From Eonycteris spelaea (taxonomy: Eukaryota > Chordata > Mammalia > Chiroptera > Pteropodidae): 64,000 bases of DNA. Positions within the stretch are counted from its first letter, which is position 1. Every line of letters begins with the position of its first letter. The DNA lies in contig PUFA01000072.1 in the NCBI GenBank assembly GCA_003508835.1, positions 7,352,501-7,416,500 on the forward strand, written 5' to 3'. Below the pieces are notes generated by a model. The model did no database searches. It worked only from the letters and a program-made list of their open reading frames with translations, and was not told where the DNA came from. The translations under genes were made by a program, and so were the position numbers. Shown in pieces: positions 10,630-23,834 of the stretch.

Positions 10630-11545
10630 AAACCAGGCTCCACCTCCATCCTCAATTGCTCATTATAATTTATTTTCACTCCCTTAGGAGGAAGGACCTA
10701 AGAGCACAGTGCGTGTCCACGGCCGGGCTTGGGGACAGTTTGCATCTTTAGCTCCTCTGTGCGAAGGTCAGAACCACCATGGGTTCTGCTCTTGGCCTCC
10801 AAGCCCTGGGATCTGATTGGCTGGGGGTCTATCCAAAAGGAAAAGGAGTGACCTTTGACTTCCATGATCTCTGCTTGTGCCTGCCAGTTCTCCAGGAAGG
10901 GAGGAAAAGGGGCACGGAGAAATGGAGCAGAAACCCACCAATACTCACGCAGCAGTGCACAATGGTTTGCTAATCCGGAGCCAGATGCAAGCCGGAGTAA
11001 ACAGAGGTTAACGGACCACAGGAGACAGCATTTTTAAACACTAAAACTGCTTACTGTAGGCCAGGCTGGGGAAGGAAGTGAACACATGAGGAAACACAGG
11101 CCTCTTCTATCCGGCCCGTCCAGCCACTCGGAGCCCTGGGTTGGACCAGTCTGGTGGAGAAACATAGTGCTAAAGATGGCCAAGAGAGGGCGCTATGAAC
11201 ACACACTGCTGGAAGGTCAGGAAGGAGGAAGTTGGTTGGAGCGGAAGGTGTACTTTGTGGTAGTTTCAGAAACAAAACCAGTACACGTTTCACTCATGAA
11301 TGTCCTGAAGTGTCTACAAGTAAGTATACAAGTATCGCAGAGAAGCCTGTTTCAAGGCTGCGGAGACATTGATCTTTAAATTGGACGAGGATTTAGAGTC
11401 ATTTAGGGCCATTCAAAATCACAGAGCCATGAACTCTAACTCGAACAGGGTTTATTTAATCTGCTTAGTATAAGAAGAAGTTATGGATCTGCCTTTCAGA
11501 GCCATCAGAGACAGCCTCTCCCGACTGAAAGGGCACTGCCCACTT
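10630..11545. other. Intergenic DNA, no gene seen
   Basis: No recognisable exon or repeat. Open frames are short and unremarkable. Confidence 0.
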
Positions 11546-11549
11546 CCTG

Positions 11550-12060
11550 GCTGGTCGTAGCCACAGAGAGGCCTGCTTCAGGGCTTGACTCTTGCTGGTC
11601 CCGGGGCCAGAAATTCCCTTCCACATGGCTCACTCCTTCACCTTCGCTCTGTCTCTGTTGAAAGGGTGTCTGACCAGTGGGGCCATCCTGTCAATCATCT
11701 TGAAAAAGCAATCCCTCTCGCAGGGTGATGTCCAGAGCAGTCACCACTGGGAAAGCAGAGGTACTGACTGATCAGAGCAGTCACTGCCTAGGCCACTCCA
11801 CCAGCTCGTGCTGCTGTGGGTGTCGGCCCTGACTCACCCCCACCCCCGACGACACACACACACACGCACACACACACATGCATGTATGCACACACGCATT
11901 CTCCCTGTCCTCCCTTCCGGCCATCTTTCCCTTGAGCACTATCTGATATCCTATAGATTTTGTTGGTTAGTTTATTTATTTCTCCTCTTCTCCCGTTAGA
12001 ATGTAAGCAACTTGCAGGCAGAGAGTTTTGCCTGTGTTGCTTGATGCATATAAACTACTC
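11550..12060 (+). repeat. L2 LINE 3' fragment
   Basis: The start has ccagaaattcccttccacat and ggctcactccttcacctt, and the end has cccgttagaatgtaagcaac. This is the order seen in the 3' part of L2, an extinct CR1-clade LINE. A short (CA)n-rich patch at 11850-11890 interrupts it. Confidence 0.
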
Positions 12061-12064
12061 AAAG

Positions 12065-13900
12065 TCCAACCAAGCGATAATATACGTTCAATAACATCAA
12101 AACAATGGAAAAATATACATGAAGTGGGAACAGTCTTTTAGTTTCATTACTGTGTCTTTACTTCCACTGACCTTGCAAATTAAGCTATTTACACCTCAAA
12201 TGTGTGTTTTCTGATACTTGTATTTACCACAAACCTTCACCGCTCCTTGAAAATTAACCCCATCTTGGACTAATATCTGTAACATATACGATCACGCACG
12301 TTCATTTGATTTCTCCGACATAAGGTTTTGCAGAACTAAGGTGAAGGTAGCTCGAGTTTCAGGCGTGAGGCTACTACTTCTCCTCAATTACGCAATTAAC
12401 ATTCTGAGCTGTGCCGTGGCAGAGTTAGGCAGGCTTACATGGTTTCTGAAAAGGACACTTCTCTTTATAAAAGTTTACGCTATAGAATTCTTAATGGCCA
12501 CTGCATAGCAAATGTGATTCGATTAACATTCTAAGACCAAAGTCGACCTGTGCTTCGGGTAAGATGGAGGCGTTGTTTCGAAGGCAAAATGCAGGGGTGA
12601 ACCAGAGCTGGCTTGTGGTGTCAGAGGTTTTAAACAGTAGCTATCCGCCCTTTCCAGAAAACACTGTCAACTCTGCTCTAGAAGAAAGTGAAGGCAAGTA
12701 GCCCCATACCTGTCTTAGACTGTGGGATTCTGTGGGTACAGCCCGTCCATACTCGCCTGAAGCCCTGTGAGGGCAGCAGTTGGGTGATATGAGACAATCT
12801 TAGCTTCCGCTGTGCCCGACTTTTATCCGCCTGACAATCAACCAGCAGGATTTAGACGATGTGAAGAGTCGTCCAGGGAACAAATACGCGGCTGTCTTGG
12901 ATACAGAAGCATCGACCTGGTTTAATGGTACTACTTCCTTTGCTCAGGGCCATACTGATTCCGGGTCACTCTACCTGCCTGAACAGATCTCTGTGGACCA
13001 GCTCCTTCTCTGCTTTGATCCACACAGCCTCCTTCCATCCTTTGCCTTTGCTGGCTTGGGCTCATGGCTGGTCAAGATTTTCCCCCTCTGCCTGGCCGAG
13101 GTCAGCCTGACTGGATCTGCCTGTGGTCAGTTAAGCCTAGCGCTCTGATCAAACACGACCAAAAATTTAGTGAGGAGCATTGAGTTTTAGGCCTCTTTTC
13201 CTTTTCACCCCCCACCTCTTTATCATAGATTCTACTGGGGACTAAAGCTCTATGATTCTTACAACCTAAAAAGCTGAGAAAGTCCCTGGAAACCCCTGTT
13301 TTCCTCCGCTGATTGACGCTTAAACCCTTGAGCCAGGCTGTTCCCTCCTTGCTGCCTATTCACTCTTGATGATGCCCGGCTCACCCCCACGCACAGCAAA
13401 CCTATCTGCAACCTGGTTTTTTCCTGCATTTGGTGGAACCTCCTTCCGAGCGTGCATTTCCTTCATCCTCAAAGCAATGTCCTTGTGTCTTGCTTTCGCC
13501 TTCCTGTCTTAACCAAACTCTGACTTTCCCCTAAAGATGTCACAAAAAAACAAGGGGTACCGCTCCATCTCCTCCCGCTTCTGGTGCGGGAGCAGGTGGG
13601 CCTCTTCGTACTGAGAAGCCACCCGCTGCCTCGCTTTCTGCTGTTTCACGTCTCTGCCCTCAGCTTTCTTACTTTTCATGGATGGCATGACCTACTCCCT
13701 CATTCCCGAATGGCTGTATCTCAATTTTTTTTTCCTATTTCCTGCAACTCTTGACTTCCTCTGGATAAAGTCAGAAGGTCAGATCTGTAGACCTTCATTA
13801 CTTTTACTGCTTGGCTTTCCTGAATTTCAGGTTGCCCTTATGCCAGTAGGCCCATGGACAGGTGATAGGAGAGATAGCCCTGAGGTTCGTGCTAAATAAA
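12065..13900. other. Intergenic DNA, no gene seen
   Basis: Mixed AT-rich and neutral DNA. The longest open frame (12861-13148, plus) resembles no family I know and lacks splice or promoter context. Some of it is probably old repeat decayed past recognition by eye. Confidence 0.
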
Positions 13901-13904
13901 TTGT

Positions 13905-14160
13905 GCTTCTCATCAGAGTATCTGCTCACTGAGTGACAGTTTGGCTGGGTATATAAAATTCCAGGTTCAAAATGTCTTCCCTCAGAATATTGGAGAGATT
14001 TGAGGCCCTGCATTTCTGGTGAGTTTCTATGATACCAGCTTTATCCTCACAGCTCTGCCGACAACTTACTGGTTCTCTCTGGAGAGAGGTTTTTGGTCCT
14101 TGTTCTGAAATTTCACCAGATGTGTCTCTCTGTTGATCTCTCTTTCACACAGCCTGCTTA
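13905..14160. repeat. Possible old transposon fragment
   Basis: The stretch ggctgggtatataaaattcc followed by ttcaaaatgtcttccctcag resembles an interspersed-repeat segment I associate with old antisense LINE sequence. The assignment is weak. Confidence 0.
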
Positions 14161-14299
14161 GTGAGCCCTTTCGCTCGGGGGATTTGGACGTTCATTCTCG
14201 TCAAGGAAGTTTCCTTGCTTAGGTTTTTGATCATTCCTTCGTCTCCATGTTCTCTACTTCCACTTCCTCAGACTCTCACTAGCTGGATATATTACACGA

Positions 14300-14425
14300 A
14301 GGCCAGTGGCACGGGCATCGCCTGGGACCTTGTTGGAAATGCAGATTCTCAGGCTTCGCCCCAGAACCACTGACTCAGAATCTATTTCACAAGACCTCTA
14401 GGTGACATGCATGCACATCACACTG
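14300..14425 (+). repeat. MER5A-like hAT-Charlie fragment
   Basis: Contains ggaaatgcagattctcagg, then ccccagaaccactgactcag and aagacctctaggtgac. This is the order of MER5A, a nonautonomous DNA transposon of placental mammals. Confidence 0.
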
Positions 14426-14429
14426 TGTG

Positions 14430-16005
14430 ACGAGACATGCTGCTTTAATTCTCTCTCACCTCATTTTGCTTTAAATGATTACGGCTACGTATCTGAAGAG
14501 TCGCCACTTGTCACTACATCTGTCCTGGGGGCCATCCTCTCATCTTAGAAATCCAGTGTCCCTCATCTCTGAACCAAGAAACTTTTCAAGTCCCAAGGGA
14601 CCCTCCCTCTGTGAGAACTGTCCTCTCTCCAGGCATGTTCAACTTTTTCTTCTCACCAACTCTTTTCGTAACTCCTTTAAATAGGAGCAGGTGTTCCCAA
14701 CTCTAAAAAGCTTCACTTGACCCTTTTTCCTCTTCCAGCTACCATCCCGTCTCTCAATTGGCTTTTCCTGCCAAATTTCTTAAATTCATGCAAAACAGGC
14801 TGTACCTCGGTTTCTTTATATACCTCCCTTCCTTAACCCCTTCAAATCTAGCTCTTGACTCACAGCTCTTAAAACAATTTTTTTTTTCTTTTTTTTCTGA
14901 CAAGCCTTCTCTCAGCCTTTATTCTCTGGAGCATCCAGCAGCACCGACTATGGCTGGCCACTGTGGCCTTTCTGGATCATGCCCTTCCCCTTCCCTTGAC
15001 TTTCATGTCACCTTGGTGTGGCCTTATCCCACTGAAGAAGGAATGGGGAGACCCTCATCTGGAATGGTCTCTTGCTCCTGCTCTTAATGCTCAGGGCAGA
15101 TCTGGCTGATTCTAACAGTCTTTTCTGACTATCCGTTCCATGTCGATCTCCTGAATCCATCCGGCCCCTGCCCCAGGGCCCCCTTTGAGTGCACACATAC
15201 ATAAAGCCAAGACAAAGCACATAGCAATGTAACCACTGCAATGTGCTCCTCCTCTCACCAACCAGATTAAAAGCTACTATAGGCAAGGACAAAGGATAGT
15301 GCCACGGTCAATGGTTACTTTCCACTCGCTGAGGGTAGGTGGACGGGGGGCTACTCCACCCCAAAAGAAACACCTTTTCTTCATTTTCACAAAGATACTG
15401 TCCACCTTCAAACTCATGTGCCTGGGGACTCACGTGCATCTGCCCAAGGAAATGTCCTCTAATTCACCCCAAGACGCTGAGCAGGCTGGCAGAATTCCTG
15501 GCACAGCCACGTCCCTCCTCTACATCTTTGTATTGATGCCAGTTTGGGGGCATCTGGTCAATGCAGTTGCCTTAACATTTGGAAAACTCACCATTCTCTT
15601 TTCATTCTCATGGTTGGAAAATGTTTCAGAGATCATGGCTCACGGCCAGGATGTGAAGGCATCCTAGAGGCTTAAGAGGGCAAAACTCACTCCTCAGAGG
15701 AGAATGAAGCACCTGGCTATCCACAGATGCTTAGTGGCCCTTCTGGAAAGCTGAGTGGCTTCTTTGTTCCCCTGGTCTAAGGCCTCCTCCTGCATAGCAT
15801 TTACACAGGGCCCTCTGCTCCCAAGGCCTGTTGCAAAGGTGAAGAGGTACAAAGGATGGGGGCCAGTGGAGGCTGGGAGACTGGCAGGCACCTCTTTCCT
15901 CGGCCCTCTGAGCAAACTCATAAGGGAGGGGAGCAATCCCTCACACCGAACTCTTCACCTTCCTTCTCCTGCCCACACCCCTATCACTGCTTACCTAGTT
16001 TTCTC
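14430..16005. other. Intergenic DNA, no gene seen
   Basis: Pyrimidine-rich in its first half, with a T run at 14879-14897. Nothing coding was recognised. Parts of 14600-15100 have the texture of an old LINE but could not be placed. Confidence 0.
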
Positions 16006-16009
16006 ATCT

Positions 16010-17170
16010 CAGTAAGTGGTACCTCCACGCTCCTCAATGCTCAGGATGGAGCCTAAGGACCTGTCACATCCTGTCTCATCCTCCACATTCGACCCATCGC
16101 TGAGTCGGGGCCTCTCCCTCTCGAATAGACATGCCAACGGCCCTTCTCTCCACATCCTCTGCTACTGCCTTGGTCTAGCTCCCACCAAAGGTCCTGCCTG
16201 CACCTCTACCATGGCCTCTTAACTCTGCCTCCATTTCTCCAGCCTATAAATCTACCTCGCTCAGGGTCGCCATGGTGGATTATTAACACTGAATCACAGA
16301 ATGTGCTTCTCCTGATTAAAACTCTTCATTGATGTTCTTCAGAAATTATTATTCGGTTTTTGGGTGTGATGTTGCATTTTGTTCCACTCCCCCCCCCAAC
16401 AGAGACTCCTTTTCTTTTAAAGATACACACTGTAATATTTCTATGTGAAATGATGTGATGTGTCGAATCTCTCCAAAATAAGACCAGGCGGACAAGGGGC
16501 GTGAGAGACTGGTCACGTTGGAGCTGGACGCACAGGGTTACACTGTATTTCTCTTTTGCGTGTGTGTTTGAAAATTTTATAATGAGAAAGTTTAAAAAAC
16601 AAATGACAAGGGTACCTTGCTACTCATTAAGATTTAAAAACTCGCAGAGATACTCCATTACTCATAAAATTTTTTAAAAAGAAACAAAAACATCCTGACT
16701 GTGGCCTACACATTCTGACCCGAACCTGCCCAGCCAGTGCCCCCCGCCTCATCTCTTGCCATCCACGACCCCCCTCTTGGGGTTCTGCCATGCACCCCTC
16801 CTGCCCTGGCAGCTCCGCCTTTCATTTTCCCTGAAGAAGTCATGCTCTGACCTGCCCGGGGGCTTCTCCCACATAGTTCCCAAGGCCCAGAATCCAATCT
16901 ATTCTCCCTACTCCCCGCTGGCTACTTCCTGCTAACCCTCAGGCCTCAATTTAAAACTAGTTTTTCTGAAGTGCCCTTCCCAATGCCCCGGTTTAAATTT
17001 AACCTCGCTCATTTACTTTATCACTGCACTCTGTAATTTCCCATCCTTGTGCTTACCACAATATGAGTCTCTCTATCCCATGAGGCCATACATTCCATGA
17101 GGTCCAAGTTCATGGCTATTTTGTTCACTTGCGTGTACACCAACGCCCACCGCAGGGTTGCAAAACGAAA
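16010..17170 (+). repeat. L2 LINE fragment interrupted by an L1 3' end
   Basis: The first part (16010-16355) has tctgctactgccttggtcta and ctgattaaaactcttcattg. The second (16690-17170) resumes with gactgtggcctacacattct and continues through tcatttactttatcactgca and tccatgaggtccaagttcat. Together these follow the 3' region of L2. The intervening 16360-16690 ends with ttgaaaattttataatgaga and resembles an L1 3' terminus, so a 5'-truncated L1 piece probably inserted into the older L2. Confidence 0.
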
Positions 17171-17639
17171 TGAGGTGGCTGCCACACCCTCAGTCCCCTT
17201 CTGAAGAAACGTGCCCTCGGCCATTAAACCAATAATTAAAGTGAGGAGTAAAGTACGAAGGATACAAGAATCCAGGAATTTGCTCTGCCGCATCAACAGC
17301 TGTTAAGCATTGTTTCACATAGGTATTTGTTCTCTTTCATTAAGGACTGCAACTTTAGAAAAAAAGATGAATGTCTTCTGGGCCTCCCTCCCCGGTCTCG
17401 CTCCCTTCCTTCTCCATATGTCGGTGCGACTATGAGTTTAGAGTGTGTTCAGTGCATATTTTTTATACTTGTATTACAAATGTGTGCGTCCTTTCGGCGA
17501 TACATGGTATTGTTTCACATGTTTTTAAAAATGTACGTAAACGGTGTACGTAACACACTAAATCATGTCTTACAACTTCTGTTTTCCACTCAGCACGGTC
17601 ATACACACGTGCGTACGCGTGCGCATCACGTAATGTATT

Positions 17640-18010
17640 AGTTCATCCATTGTGATATAACAGCGATCAACTCTAGGAATACATCACGATTAATTTATTC
17701 ACTCCCTTAATGAGGTGCATCTGGCTTATCTCCAATTTTATCTCTGTCAAAAATGCTGGAGAGAATGTACTTGAACTTGGACTTCCCTATGCACGTGCCC
17801 CTCGTCCCCATTAGACTGGCCTGAAAAATGAGAGAGAACGGGCCAGGTTGTAAGGGAAATGGGAATTCTCCTATGCTGCTGGTGGGAGGGGAAATGGATA
17901 TCGTCGTTTTGGAGAGCGATCTGACAATATCTAGTGCGGATGAAAACGCTCAACCTTGTGGCCCAGCAAATCTCTCTCGGTAATAAATCCTCATGCGAAA
18001 GGTAAATTAT
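17640..18010 (+). repeat. L1 ORF2 3' fragments
   Basis: Near 17860-18000 the text cctatgctgctggtgggagg, then tttggagagcgatctgacaa and tatctagt, matches the widely shared region near the 3' end of L1 ORF2. The 17640-17760 piece (gttcatccattgtgatataa, then caaaaatgctggagag) looks like the neighbouring L1 region in the other orientation. Both are strongly decayed. Confidence 0.
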
Positions 18011-18764
18011 GCATTTCTTCCCCGCGCCATGAAAAAGCGTACGCTCCATATAATATTCCTCCATGCCTGAAAGTTTACAATGCATTCCCCCAGGTCATCG
18101 CAGTTGCCATTCGCAACCACGAGAGAGCGGGGTTAGCCCCGTGTTATAAATGAGGGCGCCGAGGACAAAGGTCAGGACACGCGGCTGTGGTCTGGTGCTA
18201 GGACCCAACCCCCACTTGAGTCCCTCGTTTTGCCCCCTGCGCTTCCCCTGGCCCTGCGCTGTTCACTGTTACTCTTATGCCGTGAAGAAAATTAACAAGC
18301 TCCGGGCACGTTGCAGGAGATGCTGTCGGCGCTGCAACCAGATGCCCTTCACTAGGCCTTGTCCTGATGCCCAGGGGACGGGACGTGTTAGCTGCTAACG
18401 GCTCACAGCTGTCCCTTCTTCAGATTACCCACAGCCATCTGGAGCAGCCTTACTTGGAGATGCCTGGAAATTTTTCCCCAGCTGCCTTTGGCAGAGGGAT
18501 CCTCAGCCAGTGGTGACTGATGCAGTCGTACAAAGGTGAGTGGGCCTCCGTGCCTCCAAGGGGCAGACGACCCTGTGGTACCGTTGATGCTCCAGAGCGC
18601 CTCATCGTGTCGGGCTGAGGCAGAACCTCGACTGAACCCCACCTTGGCCTTCCTTTGCCTTATCCACTTTCTTCACTTCTTTACACCTCCTCCCTGAGCG
18701 CATCCCTTCAAAGCACGTTCACAAGCATCCTCTCTCAGGCTCCGCTTTGGGGCCATGGGACTCA

Positions 18765-18925
18765 ACCTTCAGCAGGCGTGGGACAGGTTAAAGCAGATCG
18801 TGAGCCCTCACCCTGGAGCTTCTGCTTCTGTTGACCTAGGGCCCAAAATGTGCATCTCTGACAAGTTCCCAGGTGATGCTGATGCTGCTGGTCCAAGGAC
18901 CACACTCCCAGAACCACTGGTCTGG
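18765..18925 (+). repeat. MER5A-like hAT-Charlie element
   Basis: Contains tgacaagttcccaggtgatg, ctgatgctgctggtccaagg and accacactcccagaaccact, a near-consensus 3' half of MER5A in forward orientation. Confidence 0.
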
Positions 18926-18939
18926 GACCTGACCTAAGG

Positions 18940-20810
18940 CAGGAGGTGCCTGAAGAAGCATATTCTAAGGGTGGAATTCTGGAGTTGGTTGACTTGCTGG
19001 CAACGAGGACCCCAATGCTGGTGGTAGGGGAACAACTGACAGTTCCTGGCACGTGGTACGACCCTATTTCTGTGACAGCTTACAGTTGGAAGGGGACGTA
19101 CTGGCTTTTGCAATATTTCTGGCATCTGAGCAGTAGAGCAGAAAGAGTAATTATAAAGATTGTGGAGCTGAAAGGCTGTTTCTGAGAGCCATTGGTGCCT
19201 CAAAGACAGAAAACGATAAGCCCAAGCCAATTAATCACCGATTCAGAGTGAAATGTGGAAGTCATAGGACCTCTTTGGCAGGGAGGTCCTTATCGGCTGT
19301 AGCTGGGAGATGGATCGTGCTGAAATCCAGGCTCAGTACCTATTATTAGGCGATGCGCAACTTCAGAAGTTTGAATTCGCAGCTTTGGCAAGTCTCCTAT
19401 GCCAAAGTCAGGGCCCTAAGGTGAAGAGCCAGCATATTTTGGAGTGTGATCGCTGAGTCACTGTGTTAGGAGCCTCAGAGCAGTCCCCTAAATCCTCAGG
19501 CCCCTCAGAAGTGGCCTAATTCTCCTTGTTAAAAAATGGTTTACTGACTCAGCAACCAACACCAGGAGAAGGGAATATCCAGATCTTTCAAGGATTGGAA
19601 ACAAGGTCCAAGTTGATGGTGAAATTCAGAGACCCAAAGTACTACCATGGCCCCCCATTAGAGGCATATGAGGTGTGGGGTGGGAGTGTCAGGCAATAAG
19701 TGGAGTTCAGGCCCAGGGTCATTGCACAGTGACTCCACTAGGACCACTGACCCATTGGTGGTCATTTTTCTGGCTCATGAATGTATAATCAAAATTTAGA
19801 TGCTTTGACATTGGCACAGCCCTCACCTTATTCCTCAGCTTATGGAATAAGTATTATTGTAGTAGAATCAGCTATTATGGTGAAAAAGGCCAAGTGGAAG
19901 TCCTTGAAACTGACCATCCCACCCCTTACTTCCACCTGACCAAGGTATGAAATCAAAAACTGTATTGCACACTGGGAAGAATGGCAGAGATCAGCGCCTC
20001 AAAGACTTGGCGGATGCGGGGGGCAGGGGTGATCCCCACCATATTCACGTTGTCTGGCCCCTGTGACACCAGATGGGTCATGGCAAATGACAGTGGACTT
20101 CGGCACACTTAAACGAGTAGCCGCTCTAACAGTAGCCTCTGTGCTTAATGTACACATTAAACACATAAACACAGCTTCCGGGATATGGCAGACAGCTACC
20201 GAAGGAGTGAATGCTTTGTTTTTAATACCTCTCAGGAAAGAGGACTTGAAGCCGTTTGCACTCCTATGATACTGTTGGCAGTAAACATTCAGTTTGAGCC
20301 CAGGGCTGTGCTGATACTCTGGCTTTGTCTCCGAGGGACCTGAGAGTCTGGATGTTCGCTCTCATTCCACCGGTCACTATACGGATGGTGTCGTGTTCAT
20401 CAGACCTAATAAGCAAGAAGTGTAAGGGCTCCAGACATCCTGGTAGGACATATGTTCTCCAGAGGGTGGGAAATAACCCGACAAAAAGTCAGGCATCTGC
20501 AACGTCAATGAAATTTGTAAGGGCCCAGTGATCTGTGACCTGCTAGAAAATTTCCTTCCAGATAAAGGAAAAAAATAAAATGTTGCAGCTTGGGCCTCGC
20601 ACCACACACAGCACCGTGCAGAAGCCGCCAGCCTGGTAGAGTGGTGGGGTGGCCTCTTGAAAGTACAGCTGAGGCACCAGCTTGGAGGTGACAGTCCCTT
20701 GAGGATGGAGTGCCGAACTCCGGGATGCGGCACGCATCCCAACCTTCGGTCATTTGACAGAGCTGCGTCTGCAGCAGCTAGAACACATGGGTGAGTGGGG
20801 TCCACGGCGA
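18940..20810 (+). mobile_element. ERV-L-like endogenous retrovirus remnant, broken
   Basis: 20063-20269 translates to a reverse-transcriptase-like fragment starting around a W-x-M-T-V-D-F motif. A second short piece near 20505-20530 (S-x-K-F-V) lies where the next conserved block would be, but the catalytic core between them is missing or scrambled. The upstream open stretch 18946-19185 (79 codons) and the following DNA look like gag/pol-flanking internal sequence by position and style. Stops and frameshifts separate all pieces, no complete gene exists, and no paired LTRs were identified. ERV-L is a guess from the reverse-transcriptase fragment. The element is inert. Confidence 0.
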
Positions 20811-20829
20811 TCGACGGTTTTCATTTAGT

Positions 20830-23620
20830 GACATCGATGAGTAAAAACGTGTGCTCGTTTCCATCCTCATTTGCATTTTTTTCTGATTGCCAGTTAATAG
20901 CAAGTAGTACGAAAAATACTTTCTGGCCGTTGTTTGTTTGTTTGTTTTACCCTTTAAGGCTATGAATTACGTGTCTCTTTCCTCCCATTTTTCCAGTGAG
21001 TGTTTTGGCTTGGCTTATGACCTGTAGATGCTTTCTATCTATCCTATGCATTATTATTCTTTTATTGGTTAACTCTGCTGTAAGTATGTTCTCTCAGACT
21101 GTCATTCGGATTCTGGTTGTTTCTTTGAAAAACACTTGTTGGGTTATCACTTTTCCCGTTACGACGACTAGGTTCTATGTTGTTGTGTTTTTTTCTTTGA
21201 AAAATTTATTGAGATGATTTAAAAAAGAAATAGTGATCTTAACCTAACATATTTTTTTATAATCAAAGGTTGGATTTTCTTTACGTTTAGATCTTCAATT
21301 TATTTTGAGTGAATTCTAGTGATTCAGGGCCTAACCCCCTGCCCCAAGGGTGACAGACATCATCTGCCAGCTCTGCTGTCCTCTTGCTACATTGTTACCT
21401 GAATCCTAAACTAAGATGGCCCTGCATACAAGTATTCGTGTCTGGCCTCTGTTCTGCTCCCGTGGTCTGCTTTTCCGTTCTTGCATCTCAGGTATCTGAA
21501 CAAACGCCCATACAGTATGTTTTTGCTGCTTGATGGGTCAAGTCCCTATTTAATGTGCTTCTTTTCCAAAAATGTCTCATCTAATTTCTGGCATTGCTTT
21601 TTCCATATGAATTTTAGAAATAACTCATCAAGTTAAAAATCTCTTGTCTGGTTTTTAATTGAGATAACGTTACCGGTATATATGAATATAAAGTGAATGA
21701 ATATATTTTCAAGGCTGAGTCTTTTCACAGGGGAGTATTGTTTCAGCCTTCTTTTGCATCTTTCTGTGAAGTTTTATGATTTTCTTCCTGTATACGTTAT
21801 TAGGTTTGCCTGGGTATTTCATAGTTTCTGTTGTAATTATGAGTGGCATCCATTTTTAATTAGATTTTCTAATTGTTTATTGCTAGCAAATAGAAAAGCT
21901 ATTGGATTTTGTATGTTCACTTTAAATTCATCTTAATTTTATTCTAGTAGCTTTTTAGTTGCTTCTCCTGAATTATTCGATTGATAATCATATGGTGTGT
22001 AAATAGCGACAGTTTGGCCTCTAGAAATATTTATACCTGGCTTTGTTTAATATCCTTATTGCCTGTGCTTTAGTGTGAAATGGTAGGCGTGACGGTGCTT
22101 AAACTTTTTTCAAACTGTTTACAATGAAAGTTTAAAATGTAACTGTGAAGTGTGGTGTTTGTGGTTGGTTTGCTACAGTGTGAAGGAAACTTTACTGGAT
22201 TGAAAACCATTTCTTCTATTTCACCAACATTTTACTGTTGAGACGGCTCGGTGTCACTTCGAGAGTTGATGAAGTAGGAGAGATTTGCCCAAGAAACCAA
22301 CAGATAAACTCAACTCTCCCCGGCCAGCAGTCACCTGAGCATCCGATGAGGCTGCATTCAAAGTGGATTCATTTTCTCTCTTGAGAATGAAGAGAAAAAC
22401 CTACCTCCCCCACCGCAGCCTTGAATCCTGCAAAAGAAAACCTTGTCACAGCTACCGATACTTTTCATTTTTAATGAGAAAAGGTGTTCAATTTTATAAA
22501 GTCTCTCTTTAGCAGCCACCAAAATGATCGGAACATTTTTTTCCTTTAATTTATTTATGTAAAAAATTATGTTACATTATTTCTTGGTATCAAACCATCC
22601 TTTCTTTCTTAAAACAAATTAACTTGGGTATAATACATTATTTTTAATAGGCTGATAAATTTGATTTATTCATAATTTGTCTGCCTCTAATTTTTAATAA
22701 TGAAACTGGTTTTAGGCTTTTGCTTACTTTTTGTGCTACTGTGGGTTTGGTATCCATGTGGTGCTATTTCTTAGAATTAATTTGAAATGTTTCATTTCCT
22801 ACTCTGTTCCTGCATAGTTTATGCATCGTAGGAATTAACAGTTCCTTGAAGGTTCAGTAGAACTCGCTCATCAACTCCTTGGGACTCTGACCTTGAACCA
22901 ATCATGCCTTGTTTGCCATCAGATTCATTCCCCACTCTTCTCCTGCTTTGCTCTCTGTCTCAGAGAACTGCATTTCCAGGCTTACTTGACCTCTGGCTTC
23001 CAGGTAGGTTGGCCAGTGGGAGGCAGTGATTGAAAATTGGGAGAAGGAAAGTGGGGAGAAGCAAGGGTGTTGCCCCCTCCCCTTCTCCCCTGCTTTGGGT
23101 AGCATCTTCTACAGCAGCTGGGTCCCCCTGGCAACTTAAGTCACTGTTCTCAGCTCTTCCATCAGTAGGTTCAGCGTCCACCAGACTGGCCTCTGCTAGA
23201 GGTACCTCCTCTCCTTGTCTTGCCAAGGTCCTGCTGTTGCTAGGCAACCTATGAGGTTTCTCAGTTCTTCCAACATCACCCATGTAGCCAATTCCTATAT
23301 TAAACTTCTTTGGTTTGAAAGACCTAGCATGATTTCTATATTTTGATTGATTTCTGACACATGCAAATATTGCCTTGATACCTCTCCTTTAAGTAATTTT
23401 GATTATTTACTTTTTTAAAGGAGTCATCTATTTTACGTTAACTTTCAAGCTTGTTAGAATAAACTTGCATGTAGTATTCTGTTATAATTTTTAAAATCCT
23501 GTTTACTTTAGTAGTTACATTCCCAATTCTGCTTCTACAGTCATTTATTTGCATGTGTGCGTGTTTGTGTGTGTGTGTATTTTGTGATCAAACATGTCAG
23601 ACATTTGTTTATTTTATATT
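20830..23620 (-). mobile_element. Old antisense L1 ORF2 region, interrupted
   Basis: The plus strand reads as the complement of L1 ORF2. At 20870-20900 there is catttgcatttttttctgat and gccagttaatagc. At 21640-21720 there is ctggtttttaattgagataa and tcaaggctgagtcttttcac. At 21870-21915 there is aattgtttattgctagcaaa and gctattggattttgtatg. At 22840 there is agttccttgaaggttcagta. These fall in order for one long element. Two stretches (about 22150-22530 and 22870-23310) do not fit and are probably later insertions. Stops are frequent and it cannot be active. Confidence 0.
22870..23310. repeat. Unclassified insertion inside the L1
   Basis: GC-richer block within AT-rich L1 sequence, with ccttctcccctgctttggg, gttgctaggcaacctatgag and an end at attaaacttctttggtttga. 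It has the style of an old LTR or another nonautonomous element, but I could not name it. Confidence 0.
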
Positions 23621-23624
23621 GGTA

Positions 23625-23830
23625 TTTTGCCAGGTATGTTACGTAAATCCTGATTTCATCTTTATATAACTTTACAAAAGAAGTTTATAGATCAGGAAAT
23701 GTCAGCAGAGAATCATCCCTTTCCTTGCCTGACACCACACAACTACTAAATTTGTAGAACTTCTACTCGAACTCAAATCTAGTCTGTCTGCATTCAAAGC
23801 CCTCACTGCAGCAGAGAGCCCAAGCGCTCT
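23625..23830 (-). repeat. MIR SINE fragment
   Basis: The order atttcatctttatataactt, tagatcaggaaatgtcag, ccacacaactactaaattt and a tail at tgcattcaaagccctcactg is a reverse-orientation MIR. Confidence 0.
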
Positions 23831-23834
23831 GGGT

